This document shows, one piece after another, positions 40,701 to 49,566 of a stretch of 64,000 nucleotides of DNA (the stretch's first letter is position 1; every line of letters begins with the position of its first letter). A model generated the notes under the pieces. It ran no database searches. It saw only the letters and a list, made by a program, of their open reading frames with translations, and was not told the DNA's origin. A program made the position numbers and the translations under genes. The DNA comes from Aurantiochytrium sp. KH105 (taxonomy: Eukaryota > Sar > Bigyra > Thraustochytrida > Thraustochytriidae), in contig BGKB01000046.1 in assembly GCA_003116975.1 (NCBI GenBank), positions 495,538 to 559,537 of the forward strand, read 5' to 3'.

Positions 40701-41520
40701 GAGCCAGAGCCGCAAGTGCGAGCACCAAGAGCATCACGAGCAAAGGCTCGAGGAGGATCACGGGCATGAGAAATGCCAGGGCGAGCGCGATGGCCCAGCG
40801 AGGCGCCGAGCGGACCGTGTCGCGGGCTGTTCGCATGGCGTACTCGAGCATGTTTCGGGGCGAGATGGTGTTTTCGTCGTTGATGAGGACGAGACAGTCG
40901 ACAATGCTACGCTTGGTCTCCCATAACGCCTCAGAGGCGAGAAAGGCGTAGAGGAAAACACCAATGTAAGATTCAAAGAGAACGTAGTTGAAGTACACGA
41001 GTCCAAGAATGCCGAGGGTGAAGAGGTTTCCGAGGATGATGCTGACGACGCGGTCTTTTTGCCTCCGTACGAGGTCTTCGGCGCCGTAATAGTCGTACGC
41101 TGAGGGGCCCAAGAAGCCCCCCTCGCCCTCCGACCCTGAGCTGTAGGCTGAGAGGTCACCTCCGGCGGCGACGGCGTTGGCCGCCGCCATACCTCCGCCG
41201 CTGCGAGGAGACAACTTGCTCAGATCCGACGCGTACGAGCTCGTGCGACGGCCGGGCGCGCGTCTCCGCGACGCCGCGGCGCCCAGCCTCTGCAGCTGTT
41301 GCTGCTGCGGCGGCGGAGGCTCTGCGACCGCGGACACCTCGTGGTCCTCGTCCTCGTCCTCGTCCTCGTCAATGGCCGCCGCCCTGCGCGCCTTGGCCAT
41401 CTCCGCGGCCTCGCGCAGCGTGCGGCTCGGGCCGGCCTCGCACAGCGCCTCCGCCGCGCTCCCCGCCGCGCTCTCCGCCGCGCCCTCCGCCGCGGCGGCG
41501 CCCTCGTCGGCGGCCTTCAT
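37720..41520 (-). CDS. TMEM245 / AI-2E-transporter-like polytopic membrane protein
   Basis: First ATG at 41520 (A at -3), 1266 residues; the open frame continues about 430 bases upstream without an ATG. An acidic/Ala-rich N-terminus leads to grouped transmembrane helices: about 150-200, 240-330, 500-545 and 700-820. The last group ends FFGVTAFGAHGVILGPLLVCLG, the G-x-x-G-x-x-x-G-P-L block typical of the AI-2E/TMEM245 superfamily. Large hydrophilic loops (about 330-490 and 560-690) and a disordered Arg/Ser-rich C-terminal third (about 830-1220) are added. The last 40 residues are again helical (LALSPEEKLMRAQVMLEKKLID). Transport substrate unknown. Expected site is an internal or plasma membrane. 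Confidence 0.82.
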   Translation of the reverse strand: MKAADEGAAAAEGAAESAAGSAAEALCEAGPSRTLREAAEMAKARRAAAIDEDEDEDEDHEVSAVAEPPPPQQQQLQRLGAAASRRRAPGRRTSSYASDLSKLSPRSGGGMAAANAVAAGGDLSAYSSGSEGEGGFLGPSAYDYYGAEDLVRRQKDRVVSIILGNLFTLGILGLVYFNYVLFESYIGVFLYAFLASEALWETKRSIVDCLVLINDENTISPRNMLEYAMRTARDTVRSAPRWAIALALAFLMPVILLEPLLVMLLVLALAALALFVFLLDRRALFFFRMHRFVLNDSTFVALVLILFILVLGVVCTTLFVVFAFHDVKVMLQMIQAWAGETLMNSRWAQDVWNEVSGHGENALDAWLGDFEHQYVTNTTWEPAFRWVVRFMEETRLAATNDTSAPNATCLASNASSLSGEAATAACSLSAAEASLFGAAASQGAVSMDDTFLMADGWFSIPDWMQNRSLQEILQMVAEHTKSTDLSGVTDKVRDVALSARDGFWTSTIFTMSVLFLVIDFGVRVMFFVTITFILLSSEDNLMHEVLTGIFSSEAQDASPTDPVPTGGNAFVSASEPLSASGSAPAPAASPARAGGPSGPPPSHQRRSAFVERIIAVASSTSESSRSVAECEDDPALPVDDEDLDADSELGTFSPSAGPVAESSIAPEERASDIYLLEQQLRATMEAVVMLTVKMSFYRATATLVLFKIMGIQLPYLAALFTIALTLFPVVYAYWACLPWCLIFALNGHWYLSLLLFSLQYILSFQLDSWVLGTFQKKVQQPSTREHADQSKNEFMTGMSMFFGVTAFGAHGVILGPLLVCLGIVSYNTLKNTQQSVRGIQPLSGTNSLTSSLTLGSASGTVGSLGPGTNAPANFPIHHGIQRTWSTDTPASRPSRRRRNRGHRRSDSETHLSSRKLRPHGAYPFGAGTTLPDEADNGGAANDTGHETLTRSPSETSHRDAKADAESVFGLATANTGEANTLNVSRGRRHSDYEGSSLSTTSSTSSFCAVKSFDTPRDAEADTGGYREDNDRDEDQDEDAEVMRHSRAQAALERQRKANESDEETEGHHQRRSSEPTVRNFLNSDSDDATEGERRSSSRQGYERGKKRPRHRDSGRERIGRGTDVTQGRRSLGGYPTRTAPLAHTSSFRQANRSARLQRHHTASGETSLIDSFLGTVINATTTRNRPPSGGTLQEMLSRRGDNGSKMNGGGMGVGGGGGGGGGSRRRLALSPEEKLMRAQVMLEKKLIDKEKYDEFALKMLAELGGA

Positions 41521-41575
41521 CCTCGTTTGCGGTCTGTCGCACCCGGCGGCTCCATCTCGGCCCTCCTCGTCACCC

Positions 41576-41576
<1 letters not shown>

Positions 41577-41607
<31 letters not shown>

Positions 41608-41608
41608 G
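41577..41608. repeat. (ATC)n trinucleotide run
   Basis: About ten ATC units just upstream of the TMEM245-like ATG; on the minus strand they would encode Asp. Confidence 0.9.
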
Positions 41609-42057
41609 CCCCGGCCCCGCGGCCGCCCTGCCGCGCGCGCCCCGGCCGCGACCACCGCGGCCGCCGCCGCCAGCGCCGCCGCGGCCAGCGGCGCGGTGCC
41701 GCCGCCGCCCTGCGCCGCGGCCAGCGCCAGCACCGGGCACCGCGCGAGCTCGAGCGCGCTGTTGTGCGGCTCCGGGTCCCGCGCGAGGTCCAGGATGCCG
41801 GCGATGGTGCCGATCGAGGAGGCGCGGCGGGCGGGCGGCAGCGACGGCCGCGGCGGGCGAGGGCGGCGGCCCCGGCCAGGCGCCGGCGGGAGGGGAGGCC
41901 TGCCGCGCGCTGCTGCTGCTCTTGGTCCACCGGGGTCTGCGGTCAGCACGGCGAGGCGAGCGAGGCGGGCGAGGCGGGCGAAGAGAAGATCTCACCTGCG
42001 TGCTTCTTGCTTGGGCGTGCGTGTCTCGTCTCGCTCGACCCGTGGACGCGGCAGAGC

Positions 42058-42116
42058 TAGGCAGGCAGGCAGGCAGGCGACTGAGTCGGAGGCAAGGCAA
42101 GGCAAGGCAAGGCAAG
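42058..42116. repeat. (GCAG)n and (GGCAA)n arrays
   Basis: About five AGGC units, then after about 10 bases five GGCAA units. Confidence 0.85.
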
Positions 42117-42334
42117 ACGAAGCGTCCGACTTGAGGGTCTGCTCGGCTCGTCTCGGCTCGTCTCGCTCGTCGCGGCTCCCGTGCCGCGGTCCAGATCGCA
42201 GTGGCCCGCGCTGGCCTGTGCACACCCAAAGAGAAACAGAAAAGCACGCGCCTGCTGTCACCTGGCTGTTGTACTACAGAGAAGTGGGCCTATGTCGTAG
42301 TGTACGTGCACTGTAGTGCCGAAGTCGTCCCAGC

Positions 42335-42358
42335 GAACAAACAAACAAACAAACAAAC
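42335..42358. repeat. (CAAA)n array
   Basis: Six CAAA units grading into CGAA and CCAA. Confidence 0.85.
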
Positions 42359-42659
42359 GAACGAACAACCAAACAACCCACCAAACAAACGCAGCTTGGC
42401 GGGTGAAGGATCGAAGGCAAGCGCACAACCGCCGGCAGCAGCGGCTAGCACGCGGCCGGCAGCGAGAATCGAACCGCGCTGGCTGCTCTCGACGATGCCA
42501 GAACGGCGGCAGTTGAGGCTCGGGGGACGAGTACCTCGCAATCGAGCCCGCCGGGCCGGAGTCCTGTCCTCTCGAAGTCCCCTCGCGCCCTTGTGAGAGA
42601 CACGAAGGGCCACTCGAGGTCCGGCACGAGCCACGGCGGGTACTCGATCGATCGGACGG

Positions 42660-42790
42660 TCGGTCGGTCGAGCGAGCGAGCGATCGATCGATCGATCAAC
42701 AGCCAGGTTGATTTGATCGACGATTGATTGATCAAGTGATTGATTGATTGATTGATTGATTGATTTCAAGAGATTGATTGATCAACAAAT
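42660..42790. repeat. (GGTC), (GAGC), (GATC) and (GATT) tetranucleotide cluster
   Basis: Successive short arrays: GGTC (about 42660), GAGC, GATC (42681-42698) and GATT (42721-42764, 42773-42782). They differ by single substitutions and may have evolved from one another. Confidence 0.85.
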
Positions 42791-42834
42791 CAGCGATCCG
42801 ATTGATCAGCGAATCCACCCCGATAACGTTGGGC

Positions 42835-42861
42835 CTGGCTTGGCTTGGCTTGGCTTGGCTT
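42835..42861. repeat. (CTTGG)n pentanucleotide array
   Basis: About five CTTGG units, the reverse complement of the CCAAG array at 28138. Confidence 0.9.
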
Positions 42862-43082
42862 GGTTTGCCGTGGCGTGGCTTGGCGCCAGCGCCTTGCGGA
42901 GATCTCGCCGCTTGAGATCTTGTCGATCTCAATCGTCTTGACGGACTCCGGCCTGCGCACTCCGAAGCCCAAGCGCAGGGCAGCGCAGCGCAAAAGGCCG
43001 CAAAAGGTCGCCGAAGACGCTATTGCTGTGAATCCGGGGAGCCGTGATGGTCCCAAGTTGCGGGTCTGCACTGCAGCGTCTC

Positions 43083-43120
43083 TCGATCAATCGATTGATC
43101 GATCGATCGATCGATCGATC
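43083..43120. repeat. (GATC)n array
   Basis: About eight GATC/GATT units; self-complementary like the array at 34999. Confidence 0.9.
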
Positions 43121-43609
43121 TCTATCCCTTCCTGGCCATCACATCCATCAATCCACCCATTCAAACGCACGGCATGCCCGCTCGCATGGCATACGTGTGC
43201 ACTATCTATCTTCCACGCATTGCGGGGCGCTTCGACTGCCTTGGCATGTCGCACACGGCCTCGACCGCGCGGGGTGACCGGGTTTTCCGCGCGGCCATGC
43301 TGCTAGTACACGGCCTCTACTGGCAACATCTCTTACTTTTACAGGCAGCGATCGATGATGGTGGGTGAGCCGCCCCACACAGAGTGTGCGCGCCTGCACG
43401 CGCGGATTTCACAGCGCAGCGCGGCGGCTTTCCCTGCTCTCTTTCCCCCCTCGCCCCTCCAAGTCGCTTGCCTCCCTTCCTCCCTCCCTCGACGGCGCCG
43501 CCCTCAGACTCGACGCGACGGCCGCGCGCCGCGTCTGCAGGGAAGTACTACGGCTCGGGCGAGGGGGAGGAAAAAGACCTGGGCCGGGTCCTCGCATTGG
43601 AAAACAGAG

Positions 43610-44056
43610 ATGTCGAGCACCGCGGCGAAGACATCCATCCTTGTTCATCTGGCTGCAAAAGCACTCACTGCGCGACCGTTCGTCCATGTCTCGTCTTCAC
43701 ATGACATGTCGCGATCGATGCCGGCGAGCGAGACGCTGACGACGGCGCTCTGCAGCTGCTCGGCTGCGCTTTCTTCGCAGTCAAGCGGCGAGGCGGCCTC
43801 GACGGGCATTTCGGGAGGCGACCGGACCGCGGACCGGTCGCCAAGCGCTGGCTGGCGACACCTGGATGTCCAGGCCGCCGCGTCGACGCAACCCTCGCGG
43901 CCTTGCAAGACAAGGTCCGCGCTGTTCGAGTTGCGCAAGGGGGAAAGGAAAGCCGAGCCAAGCCTCGAGGGGAAGAAAGCATTCGTGGGGTTCGAGGCGG
44001 CATTGGCGCAGGAGCTGCAGAGCAGCCAGCCTGGTCCAGAGGAGGGAAGTAAATAA
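43610..44056 (+). CDS. Doubtful small hydrophilic protein
   Basis: ATG 43610 (G at -3) opens 148 codons; the frame is open from 43355. The first 60 residues are Ser/Ala/Thr-rich. The last 40 (FELRKGERKAEPSLEGKKAFVGFEAALAQEL) have a more natural composition. There is no domain match. A splice-acceptor-like site upstream (about 43343) could mean this is a downstream exon. The minus strand is also open here. It may not be a gene. Confidence 0.25.
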   Translation: MSSTAAKTSILVHLAAKALTARPFVHVSSSHDMSRSMPASETLTTALCSCSAALSSQSSGEAASTGISGGDRTADRSPSAGWRHLDVQAAASTQPSRPCKTRSALFELRKGERKAEPSLEGKKAFVGFEAALAQELQSSQPGPEEGSK

Positions 44057-44239
44057 ACCAAAACGAGCGGCGCAGCAAAGCTTCGCGAGGAGAGGTGAAA
44101 TGGTGTAAGATGAACGATGCGCAGGCAACAACCATGCCATGCGTTGCGTCATGGATGACGCGGAAATGATCTTCGCTGAGTCGGCAGCAATGGGGGCCAC
44201 TGATGTGACTTGCATAGTTGATCATGGGGTGGTAAAATC

Positions 44240-45060
44240 CGGTACAAAGCACTCAAATCGTGTGATCTCGGGCAAGAGCCAGGCGGACAGAGAGGAAGGG
44301 CGTCAGCAGCACGATAGAAAGGATGAGAAGCAACGATATGTAGTACTTTTTGAGGGATCGGGCAGAGATTGGGACGTGGGATCTTGCGGAGAGAACCACC
44401 TTCAACGAAGCAGCACTCAAATTGTGCGATTTCGAGAAGTAGCCAAGCAGACACAGAGGGGGGCATCAGCAACATGATGAAAAGAACTTGAAGCAACGAT
44501 TTGTAGTGCATTCTGAAGAATCGGCAAAGCATTTCATTTCGTCGTAGGATCTTGCGAAAAGAATCGCCTTCTTCAAAAAGCATCACGTGCGATTTCGAAA
44601 AGTAGCCAAGTAGACAGAGAGGCCTTCAGCAACATGATAAAAAGGATGAGCAGCAACGATCTGTAGTGCACTCTGAGGAATCGAGCAAAGCATTTCGTCT
44701 CGTCGTAGGATCTTGCGGAAAGAATCGCCTTCTACGATGAGCATCACTTGCAATTTCGAAAAGTAGTCAAGCAGACAGGGAAGGCATCAGGAACATGATC
44801 AGCATCAATAATTTGTAGTGCATTCTGAGGAATCGAGCAAAGCATCCCATCTCATGGTGTGATCTTGCGGACGATTTCGAGAAGACACAGAGACATCAGC
44901 CGTAATGAGCAAGAACAATCTCGATCGTGCGGAGTCGACCAAAGTGGAGAAAATCGCTCACTGTCGAAAGGTACACAAGCTCGACAAGGAGGAAGAACAA
45001 GAAGCAAAGATTCGCAAAAAGATAGCTCATGGTGATCCGAGCAAAGTTCATGCATGCGGG
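44240..45060. repeat. Degenerate tandem array of about 163-bp units
   Basis: Units are marked by AGCCAAG/AGTCAAG-(C/T)AGACAGAGAGG and, about 60 bases on, TGTAGTGCA-TCTGAGGAATCGAGCAAAGCAT, then GGATCTTGCGGA. Unit anchors at 44277, 44441, 44604 and 44765 give periods of 164, 163 and 161. A truncated unit follows near 44873-44900 and a very worn one at about 44958-45060. Middle copies look about 75-85% alike by eye. On the minus strand each clear unit encodes a basic-then-hydrophobic peptide (for example MHYKSLLQVLFIMLL), but the period is mostly not a multiple of three, so the frame shifts from unit to unit. The array lies 3' of the eEF1B gene. Confidence 0.85.
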
Positions 45061-45099
45061 AACGCAAACAAAAGCAGGAGGCAGACAAAGTTAAAGGAC

Positions 45100-45648
45100 T
45101 TAGACCTTGCTCATGGCCTGGACGTCAATGGACTGGATGAGGTCGCCGTACTTCTCCTCGATGAGGTCGCTGAGACCGTCGACACCCATGAGGTCATCGT
45201 AGACGACAGCGGAGATGGCGAGCTTCTTGATGCCAAAGGCAACGGGGAGAAGCTTGTGCTCCTTGCCCCAGTTCTGGATACCCTCGTGCTCGAACTTCTT
45301 GATGCCCTTAGCGAGGACCTCAAGGTCGGTCTCGGCGTCGTACGGCTTCACCTCGAGCACGATGAGCGAGCGCTCACCCTTGCCCTTGCCGGCCTTGCGG
45401 GCGGCCTTCTCGGCGGCCATCTTCTCGGCGAGGGCCTTCTCGGCCTCCTCGTCGTCATCACCAAAGAGGTCAAAGTCATCGTCGTCCTCCTCCTCGGTGG
45501 CGGCAGGCTTGGCGTCCGAGGCGGCGGCGGGCTTGGCGCCGCCCTCGAACTTGGCCGGGTCGTCCTTGAGGGAGATGGCGCTGAAGAGCTCCGTCTGGCG
45601 CACCTCCACGTTGTCCTGGAGGGGCGCGTCGTAGTTGGTCTCCGACAT
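45100..45648 (-). CDS. EEF1B: Translation elongation factor 1B, beta-type guanine exchange subunit
   Basis: Exchanges GDP for GTP on eEF1A. 182 residues. The N-terminus is short and lacks the GST-like domain of animal EF1-beta. The acidic signature DDDFDLFGDDDEE (about 58-70) is followed by a Lys/Ala-rich helix. The catalytic domain (about 95-182) includes VLEVKPYDAETDLE, HKLLPVAFGIKKL and the C-terminus SIDVQAMSKV, which matches the family end QSVDI-AFNK. All conserved parts of the exchange domain are present. It is divergent from the gene at 46221. Confidence 0.95.
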   Translation of the reverse strand: MSETNYDAPLQDNVEVRQTELFSAISLKDDPAKFEGGAKPAAASDAKPAATEEEDDDDFDLFGDDDEEAEKALAEKMAAEKAARKAGKGKGERSLIVLEVKPYDAETDLEVLAKGIKKFEHEGIQNWGKEHKLLPVAFGIKKLAISAVVYDDLMGVDGLSDLIEEKYGDLIQSIDVQAMSKV

Positions 45649-46220
45649 CTTGGCGAGTCTGTCTTGCGGACTGAGCGGCGCGGGTGCTTGCGTTTCTGCT
45701 GCGAGTGGAAGGGCTGCGGCGACGTGCGTCGGCTCTGGCTTCTTTGCGGTCTGCCGCGCCGCGACCGCGTGTGTATCCTCGCCGCCACTCGCGAACTCGT
45801 GGTTTCCAAGATTCTTCGTGATCGCCTACCCGACCCCATGACATTCTTAGGCTGTCTACAGGAAAATGTCCTGGAATCTGTTACAGTCACATCGTCAATT
45901 GTCGTGTAGTAAAGAACGAAAAGGAACGGTAACGTCTGACCTCGCACCGAACGAACGGTCTAAAGGACGTTACCGAATGAGCGGTTTCGCTTCTTCCGAA
46001 GAAAAAGTCGAAAAATAAGGCAACGGGAAACGCATCTTCGCGAGCGTGGCCGACCGCGGCATCGCGGAGAAAGAGAAGTCGCTGTCGCTGGCAGTGCCTG
46101 CGACGAGGTGTGCCTTCTTCTTTCTGTGTTTAGTCGCCACTTATTGTGCAAAAAAGTATTCACTTCGTTGCTGCTGCGTGACCAAGCTTCTCGCCTCGAA
46201 AGACCGACTCGTCGAGCAAG
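45649..46220. promoter_or_regulatory. Divergent promoter region (eEF1B / tail-anchored protein)
   Basis: About 570 bases between two divergent starts. No gene or sizeable repeat is seen. Confidence 0.45.
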
Positions 46221-46736
46221 ATGGAGCGCGTCAAGGGCGTGCTCGAGGCGCTGCAAAAGGACAAGAACCTGCAGGAGGACCTCCGAGACAGAGATGTTCT
46301 TGCCGCCATCGACCATTGGACTGGTAGGAATCGTCTCTCCACGGAAGAGGCCTCGCGGAGATTCGAGGAAAATGGTCGCGTCCGCCAGGTCATGTCCAAG
46401 TTGCAGCGGCTCCAGGCAGAGTCCCAGGCCGCAGGCATTGGTGTCCCAATCATGGCATTGCTTGCCGGGAGCACGGACCCCTTCCATGGCGTACCCAAAG
46501 CGCCTCCCAAGAAAAGCGCTGCGAAAGACAAGGCCAAGAATGCATCGATGCAGCAGCCACCAGGAAACGGCACTGCAACAGTGTCAAGCGATGCATCTAG
46601 CGACGTGTCAAGCGACGCCGGGTGGCTCGAGCTGTCCCCAAGCAAGGTAGCCGGCTGGTGGGCGGTGCAAATTGCAATTATAGCTGCTCTCTTTAATCAA
46701 TGGGGAGATTGGGGTCAGGCAGGCGCCCAGACTTGA
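46221..46736 (+). CDS. Small tail-anchored protein with an N-terminal helical domain
   Basis: 171 residues. The first 75 are helical and charged (VKGVLEALQKDKNLQEDLRDRDVLAAIDHWTG, cut here into its parts: a DK-x-L-x-x-DL step, then DVLAAIDHW, then QVMSKLQRLQ). The rhythm is like STI1/DP-type chaperone-adaptor domains, but the match is not strong enough to name. Residues about 95-140 are disordered Ser/Asp/Pro. Near the end, VAGWWAVQIAIIAALF is one hydrophobic helix followed by only about 11 residues, as in tail-anchored membrane proteins. The last 44 bases of its frame overlap the 3' end of the convergent SH3-lipin frame. Confidence 0.65.
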   Translation: MERVKGVLEALQKDKNLQEDLRDRDVLAAIDHWTGRNRLSTEEASRRFEENGRVRQVMSKLQRLQAESQAAGIGVPIMALLAGSTDPFHGVPKAPPKKSAAKDKAKNASMQQPPGNGTATVSSDASSDVSSDAGWLELSPSKVAGWWAVQIAIIAALFNQWGDWGQAGAQT

Positions 46737-47890
46737 TGAGGTCGATGCGCTCCATAATGACCTTGACAAGTCGCGGGTCGCTGTAATTGGTCCAGCGCTC
46801 GCGGAACTCATCGGCAACTTGAACCCTCGAGTCGGTGCCGATAATGAAGATCGTCACAGGCGGCGCGCCCACTGCGCGGTACGCCACGGCATCCGTATCC
46901 TTGTTTCCAAAGGTGGCGAGAAAGACGGGGTACCGCCGAATGTCGCGCCCAGCGTTCGTGAAGCAGTCGCGCAGCTGCGAGAGCATTTCAGTTTTAAAGA
47001 CGTGCGAGGACCTATCGACTACCTCGCGCCGAAAGCTCGACGTCAAGTTCGTCGTGTCAGTAATAATCGGGCCTGGTGGCAGCTGTCGCATCGTCATGCT
47101 CGACGATGAAACGGGCTGCTCTAACTCATAAATGTATGATCGTGTGTCGTTGATGAGATTGAGCGGGCGCGCCGTCAGGTACATGATGTGCGCATTCGTT
47201 TCGTCAATGAGGTGATTGTAGAGGAAGCAAACGCCGGGATGCGCGTGCCCCTTTTTCCAGCCCATGCGCGCGCCCAAGACACCGTTGATCATGCCGCCCA
47301 CATCCGAACGCGTAATGGTGCCGTCAATGTCCGAAACGACAATCGAGTCTGACGAATCCCATAGCCAAAAGAGGGCCTCAACGTAGTTGAGGCGATATTC
47401 TCCATTGGCCGTGTATCGGTGCTCGAACTTGAGCTTGTGCGGTCCAAGCTCGTCTAAAAGGCTCGTCACATTACCCAGGACCTCTGGGTCCGGTGCCAAC
47501 TTTCCGGACGGAAATTGAGCCTTGCCACCATCGCCAATCTCCATGGTGAAGCGGACGCGATCATCCAGGAGCACATCTACCGTGTCGCCTCGTGCCTCGA
47601 ACTTTCCGCTTCGGCCCGTGAAGCGAACGTTAAAGTTTGTTGTAAAAATCTCGCCGGTGTCCTTGGAGCGGACCCCGACGACGTCGGTGGCATATCCATT
47701 TCTGCGCAGAATGGGCTGCGAGCTGTATTGGCGCTGTTCTTGATGCATGGGAGCATTTGCCGGCATAGATGCTGTCGTTCGGATCCGATTCAGATCCGCC
47801 ATGGACCCGCGCCACGCCGAGCCCGACATCTGCGGAGGCAGTGGCGGCGAGGAAGCGCGGGACTGGCCTGACGATTGCATCGAAGCTGGC

Positions 47891-47921
<31 letters not shown>

Positions 47922-49566
47922 CCATGGTCGCCGTCTGGTGTCCCATAAAAGGCTCGAGCGGCTTTGCGCGAATGCTCTCGGGCCGCCGCGGAGCAATAGG
48001 CGGCGGCGGGGGCTGTTCTGAAAACGATGCTGACTCGGACGCAGGAGAGGTAGGAAACGTCGAGGTTGTTGGTGGGCGGCGTTGCGGAGGACTTGCGTCA
48101 AAGTCCCTACCACCCTCGTTAAGATTGTCGTCGGCTGAGACTTGCCTACCCACATGAATCCCCACGGCACCACCCGAGGCATGGCCTGTGTCCAAATCCA
48201 CCTTGACAAGATGCTGCGCCTTTGCGTGTGCTTCGGAATAATCCACCTGAGCGACAGGCGCACTCGCTCGAAGATTTGCTGGCACAGTCGTGTCAACCGG
48301 TTGCCTAGTGCGCTCAATGTAGTTCATTGGAGTGAGACCAATTTCGCGCGTGCGGAGGTTTTCAGCCCAGATCCATCCAGACTCGGGCTTGCGTCCGCCT
48401 CGATTCGGAACCTGACGAAGATGGTCTTGCGACGCAAAGCTGAGCTCGTCTGGATGACGTCGCGAAAAGTCATACTGGGCAACAAAGACTTGCATGGATT
48501 GTGCGCGTCCACGTCCCGGTGGGTCACGTTGCGGGACGATCGGCGAGGACGATGCCATTGAGGTTGGGGCCGTTGGCCGTTCCTCGGAGGCTTCCACCTC
48601 GTCTTTTTTCACCGGAGCCGGAGGGCGATCCGAGCTTGATACGGGGCGGTGTGGACGTTCCGGCTTTTGCCTTTGATGAGGCAGCGTGCGCGGACGCGCT
48701 TTGGCATGCTGATGGGGAGCATAGCGATTCGCATGGCCCACTGCGCTTGCGCCGTGCCTCCCAGATTTCGCGTCATGCGCATGACGGTCTGGGTGTGGGG
48801 GAGCGGCAGCAGCCTGCTGGTGAGCCGATGTACCTGCGGCATCTCCCAAAGGGTGAATGTTCAAGGTGCGTCCTTCGGGCACGTCGACGACGGAGCTTGC
48901 TCCCGAACTACTGCTGATTGTGCTCGCCGTTGTCGCCGTGGTCAAGGTTGACGAAGAGGCCTGAAGCTGGGGCTGATTTTCAAACGCTGCGGCAAGAGCC
49001 GAGACACTAGAACCTGACTTTGGACGTTCCTTTGCTTGCGAAGATGGTTGTGAGTTTGCGCTTGTCTGGGACGCGAAGCTTTCACGACTTGCAGCAGCAG
49101 CAGCAGCAGCAGCAGCAGTGGCTCCTGGAACGCCACCCCCCAAAGATGCCTTTCTGGCGCGTGCCGCCGAAGCGTTTAATTCTTTCGGGAGCGGGTGGCC
49201 GGTGGTCTGATTCAAGCTTGTCATGACGTGCTGTGCTGGGACATGAGCGCTGATCTTATCCTTTGGCGTTGGCATGGATGCACCTCTCTCATTCGAGCTT
49301 TGATCAAAGAGCGCTGCCCGTTGAGCGACACTGAGGCTCTTAGATCCCACGTCTTCGCTCACGGATCTCGGAGCTGCAATCCCAGAATTGTCGGCACGGT
49401 CTGCACCGTGACTACTACTTCCTGCTTGCGGGGTTGCCGGTGCTGTCAAACTGGAGGCCATCGAGTTCTGAGACTCGCCGCCAAGCTCGTTGGCCGCAAC
49501 ATGCTGCCACTTCCCATTCAACAGTTTCCACTCGGTCTTGCCGCCTGGTGTCGGCGACGTCGCCAT
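46693..49566 (-). CDS. SH3-lipin: phosphatidate phosphatase with N-terminal SH3 domain
   Basis: Mg-dependent phosphatidate phosphatase family making diacylglycerol for triacylglycerol and phospholipid synthesis. ATG 49566 (G at -3), 957 residues. The order is: disordered Ser/Ala/Gln-rich region; SH3 domain (about 357-420: FVAQYDFSRRHPDELSF, SGWIWAENL, GLTPMNYIE); Pro-rich stretch with a run of prolines near 550; N-LIP-like half domain (about 625-680: FTTNFNVRF, DTVDVLLDD, MEIGDGGKAQF); then C-LIP/LNS2 (about 735-957) with SDIDGTITRSD near 746, the D-x-D-x-T catalytic motif of active lipins, and AFGN-type block LATFGNKDTDAVAYRAVG. N-LIP and C-LIP are nearly adjacent, unlike animal lipins with a long linker. 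Lipins normally start with N-LIP and have no SH3. Confidence 0.9.

Larger units (their letters stand above)
41521..43609. other. GC-rich and microsatellite-rich region upstream of the TMEM245-like gene
   Basis: No firm gene. The part next to the TMEM245-like start (to about 41950) stays open on the minus strand, but begins with no ATG and encodes Ala/Arg/Asp runs, including an (ATC)n tract at 41577-41608. It may be leader or a missed upstream exon. Beyond it lie (GGCAA)n, (CAAA)n, (GATC)n, (GATT)n and (CTTGG)n arrays. A good splice-acceptor-like sequence (TTACTTTTACAG) ends at about 43343. Confidence 0.45.

Noticed and set aside
41177..42316. 379-codon plus-strand frame rich in Ser/Ala/Arg
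   Set aside because: It overlaps the TMEM245-like N-terminus and repeat DNA; composition is that of translated GCC/CGG/ATC repeats.
42440..42540. tRNA-like B-box (GGTTCGATTC on the minus strand)
   Set aside because: The flanking bases do not form a proper T stem (mismatches beside the loop) and no A box or acceptor stem can be placed at the right distance.
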